Shown: piece by piece, positions 61,335-61,397 of the stretch
Numbering within the stretch: position 1 is the first letter of the stretch
Layout: the number at the start of each line of letters is the position of its first letter
Assembly: GCA_951800685.1 (NCBI GenBank)
Contig: CATOJY010000019.1
Location: 1-61,397, forward strand
Source of the DNA: an uncultured Lachnospiraceae bacterium
Lineage (GTDB): Bacteria > Bacillota > Clostridia > Lachnospirales > Lachnospiraceae
Direction: 5' to 3'
Length of the DNA: 61,397 nucleotides
Notes under the pieces: model-generated
What the model was told of the DNA's origin: nothing
The model's database searches: none
The model's input: only the letters and a program-made list of their open reading frames with translations
Made by a program: the position numbers and the translations under genes

Positions 61335-61397
61335 TGCCTGCTTTTCCTTCATAATAATCTTATGAATATCCTCCAGACCATTTTTAAACAACATTAT
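61308..61397 (-). CDS. partial open frame at the right edge
   Basis: The last 90 bases on the minus strand are open up to the window edge and end in TGA at 61308, giving a C terminus KEKQAKENPTPQD. The stop lies in the terminator stem at 61302-61327. It may be the 3' end of an unseen gene; the protein cannot be identified. Confidence 0.35.
   Translation of the reverse strand: MMLFKNGLEDIHKIIMKEKQAKENPTPQD

Overview
The window reads as a chromosomal segment of a low-to-mid GC Firmicute, most likely a gut Lachnospiraceae-type clostridium. The evidence is strong Shine-Dalgarno sites, a T-box leader on tyrS, YesM/YesN-type two-component sugar sensing, lipoprotein sugar-binding proteins, and the Bacillus/Clostridium gene order plsX-acpP-rnc-smc-ftsY and ylxM-ffh-rpsP-khpA-rimM-trmD-rplS. 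Genus-level placement is inference. Almost everything is transcribed from the minus strand; the plus-strand genes are aroC, metF, prs and tmcAL. No tRNA, rRNA, CRISPR array, transposase, integrase or phage gene was found.

Layout. 0.1-5.8 kb: aroC converges on a membrane-anchored GH25 lysozyme, a DRE-TIM aldolase and tyrS, the last preceded by a T-box leader with a tyrosine specifier. 5.9-10.3 kb: a VWA/MoxR pair, metF, and a flavodoxin-ferredoxin fusion, with two copies of a 0.1-kb inverted-repeat element. 10.3-13 kb: an ECF sigma/anti-sigma pair and an AT-rich TetR-methyltransferase cassette under a promoter with a 30-bp palindromic operator. 13.2-17.9 kb: gpsA-plsY-der and a PDZ/radical-SAM DUF512 protein carrying a (CTGCTC)14 microsatellite. 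18.3-19.3 kb: a radical SAM/SPASM gene split by a frameshift at a nine-base homopolymer. 19.5-25.5 kb: a long-form PRPP synthase, a sensor kinase/response regulator pair, and pgeF. 25.6-31.1 kb: yraN, ylqH, ylqG, rnhB, lepB, rbgA and a second lepB.

31.3-41.1 kb is a sugar island: a YesN-type regulator and YesM-type kinase, two extra periplasmic-binding-type proteins, then mglB-mglA-mglC and a small membrane protein. The extra binding proteins are translationally linked or adjacent to the kinase and probably act as its input. 41.2-45.5 kb is the ribosome and SRP operon ylxM to rplS. 45.5-50.8 kb is a second insertion: a DUF1905/C39-like protein, an AraC regulator, another anchored GH25 lysozyme, a YitT-family protein and threonine ammonia-lyase. 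50.8-51.1 kb holds a hairpin-rich 139-bp direct repeat. 51.1-59.8 kb is ftsY-smc-rnc-acpP-plsX-rpmF-yceD-pta, divergent from tmcAL at the right end.

Compared with the Bacillus subtilis block rnc-smc-ftsY-ylxM-...-rplS-ylqF-rnhB-ylqG-ylqH, gene order is kept but opened by two accessory islands. The least explained items are the split SPASM gene at a G9 tract, the sugar-sensing arrangement, the TetR-methyltransferase operator, the dispersed hairpin elements, the 139-bp repeat after ftsY, and the DUF1905/C39 fusion.
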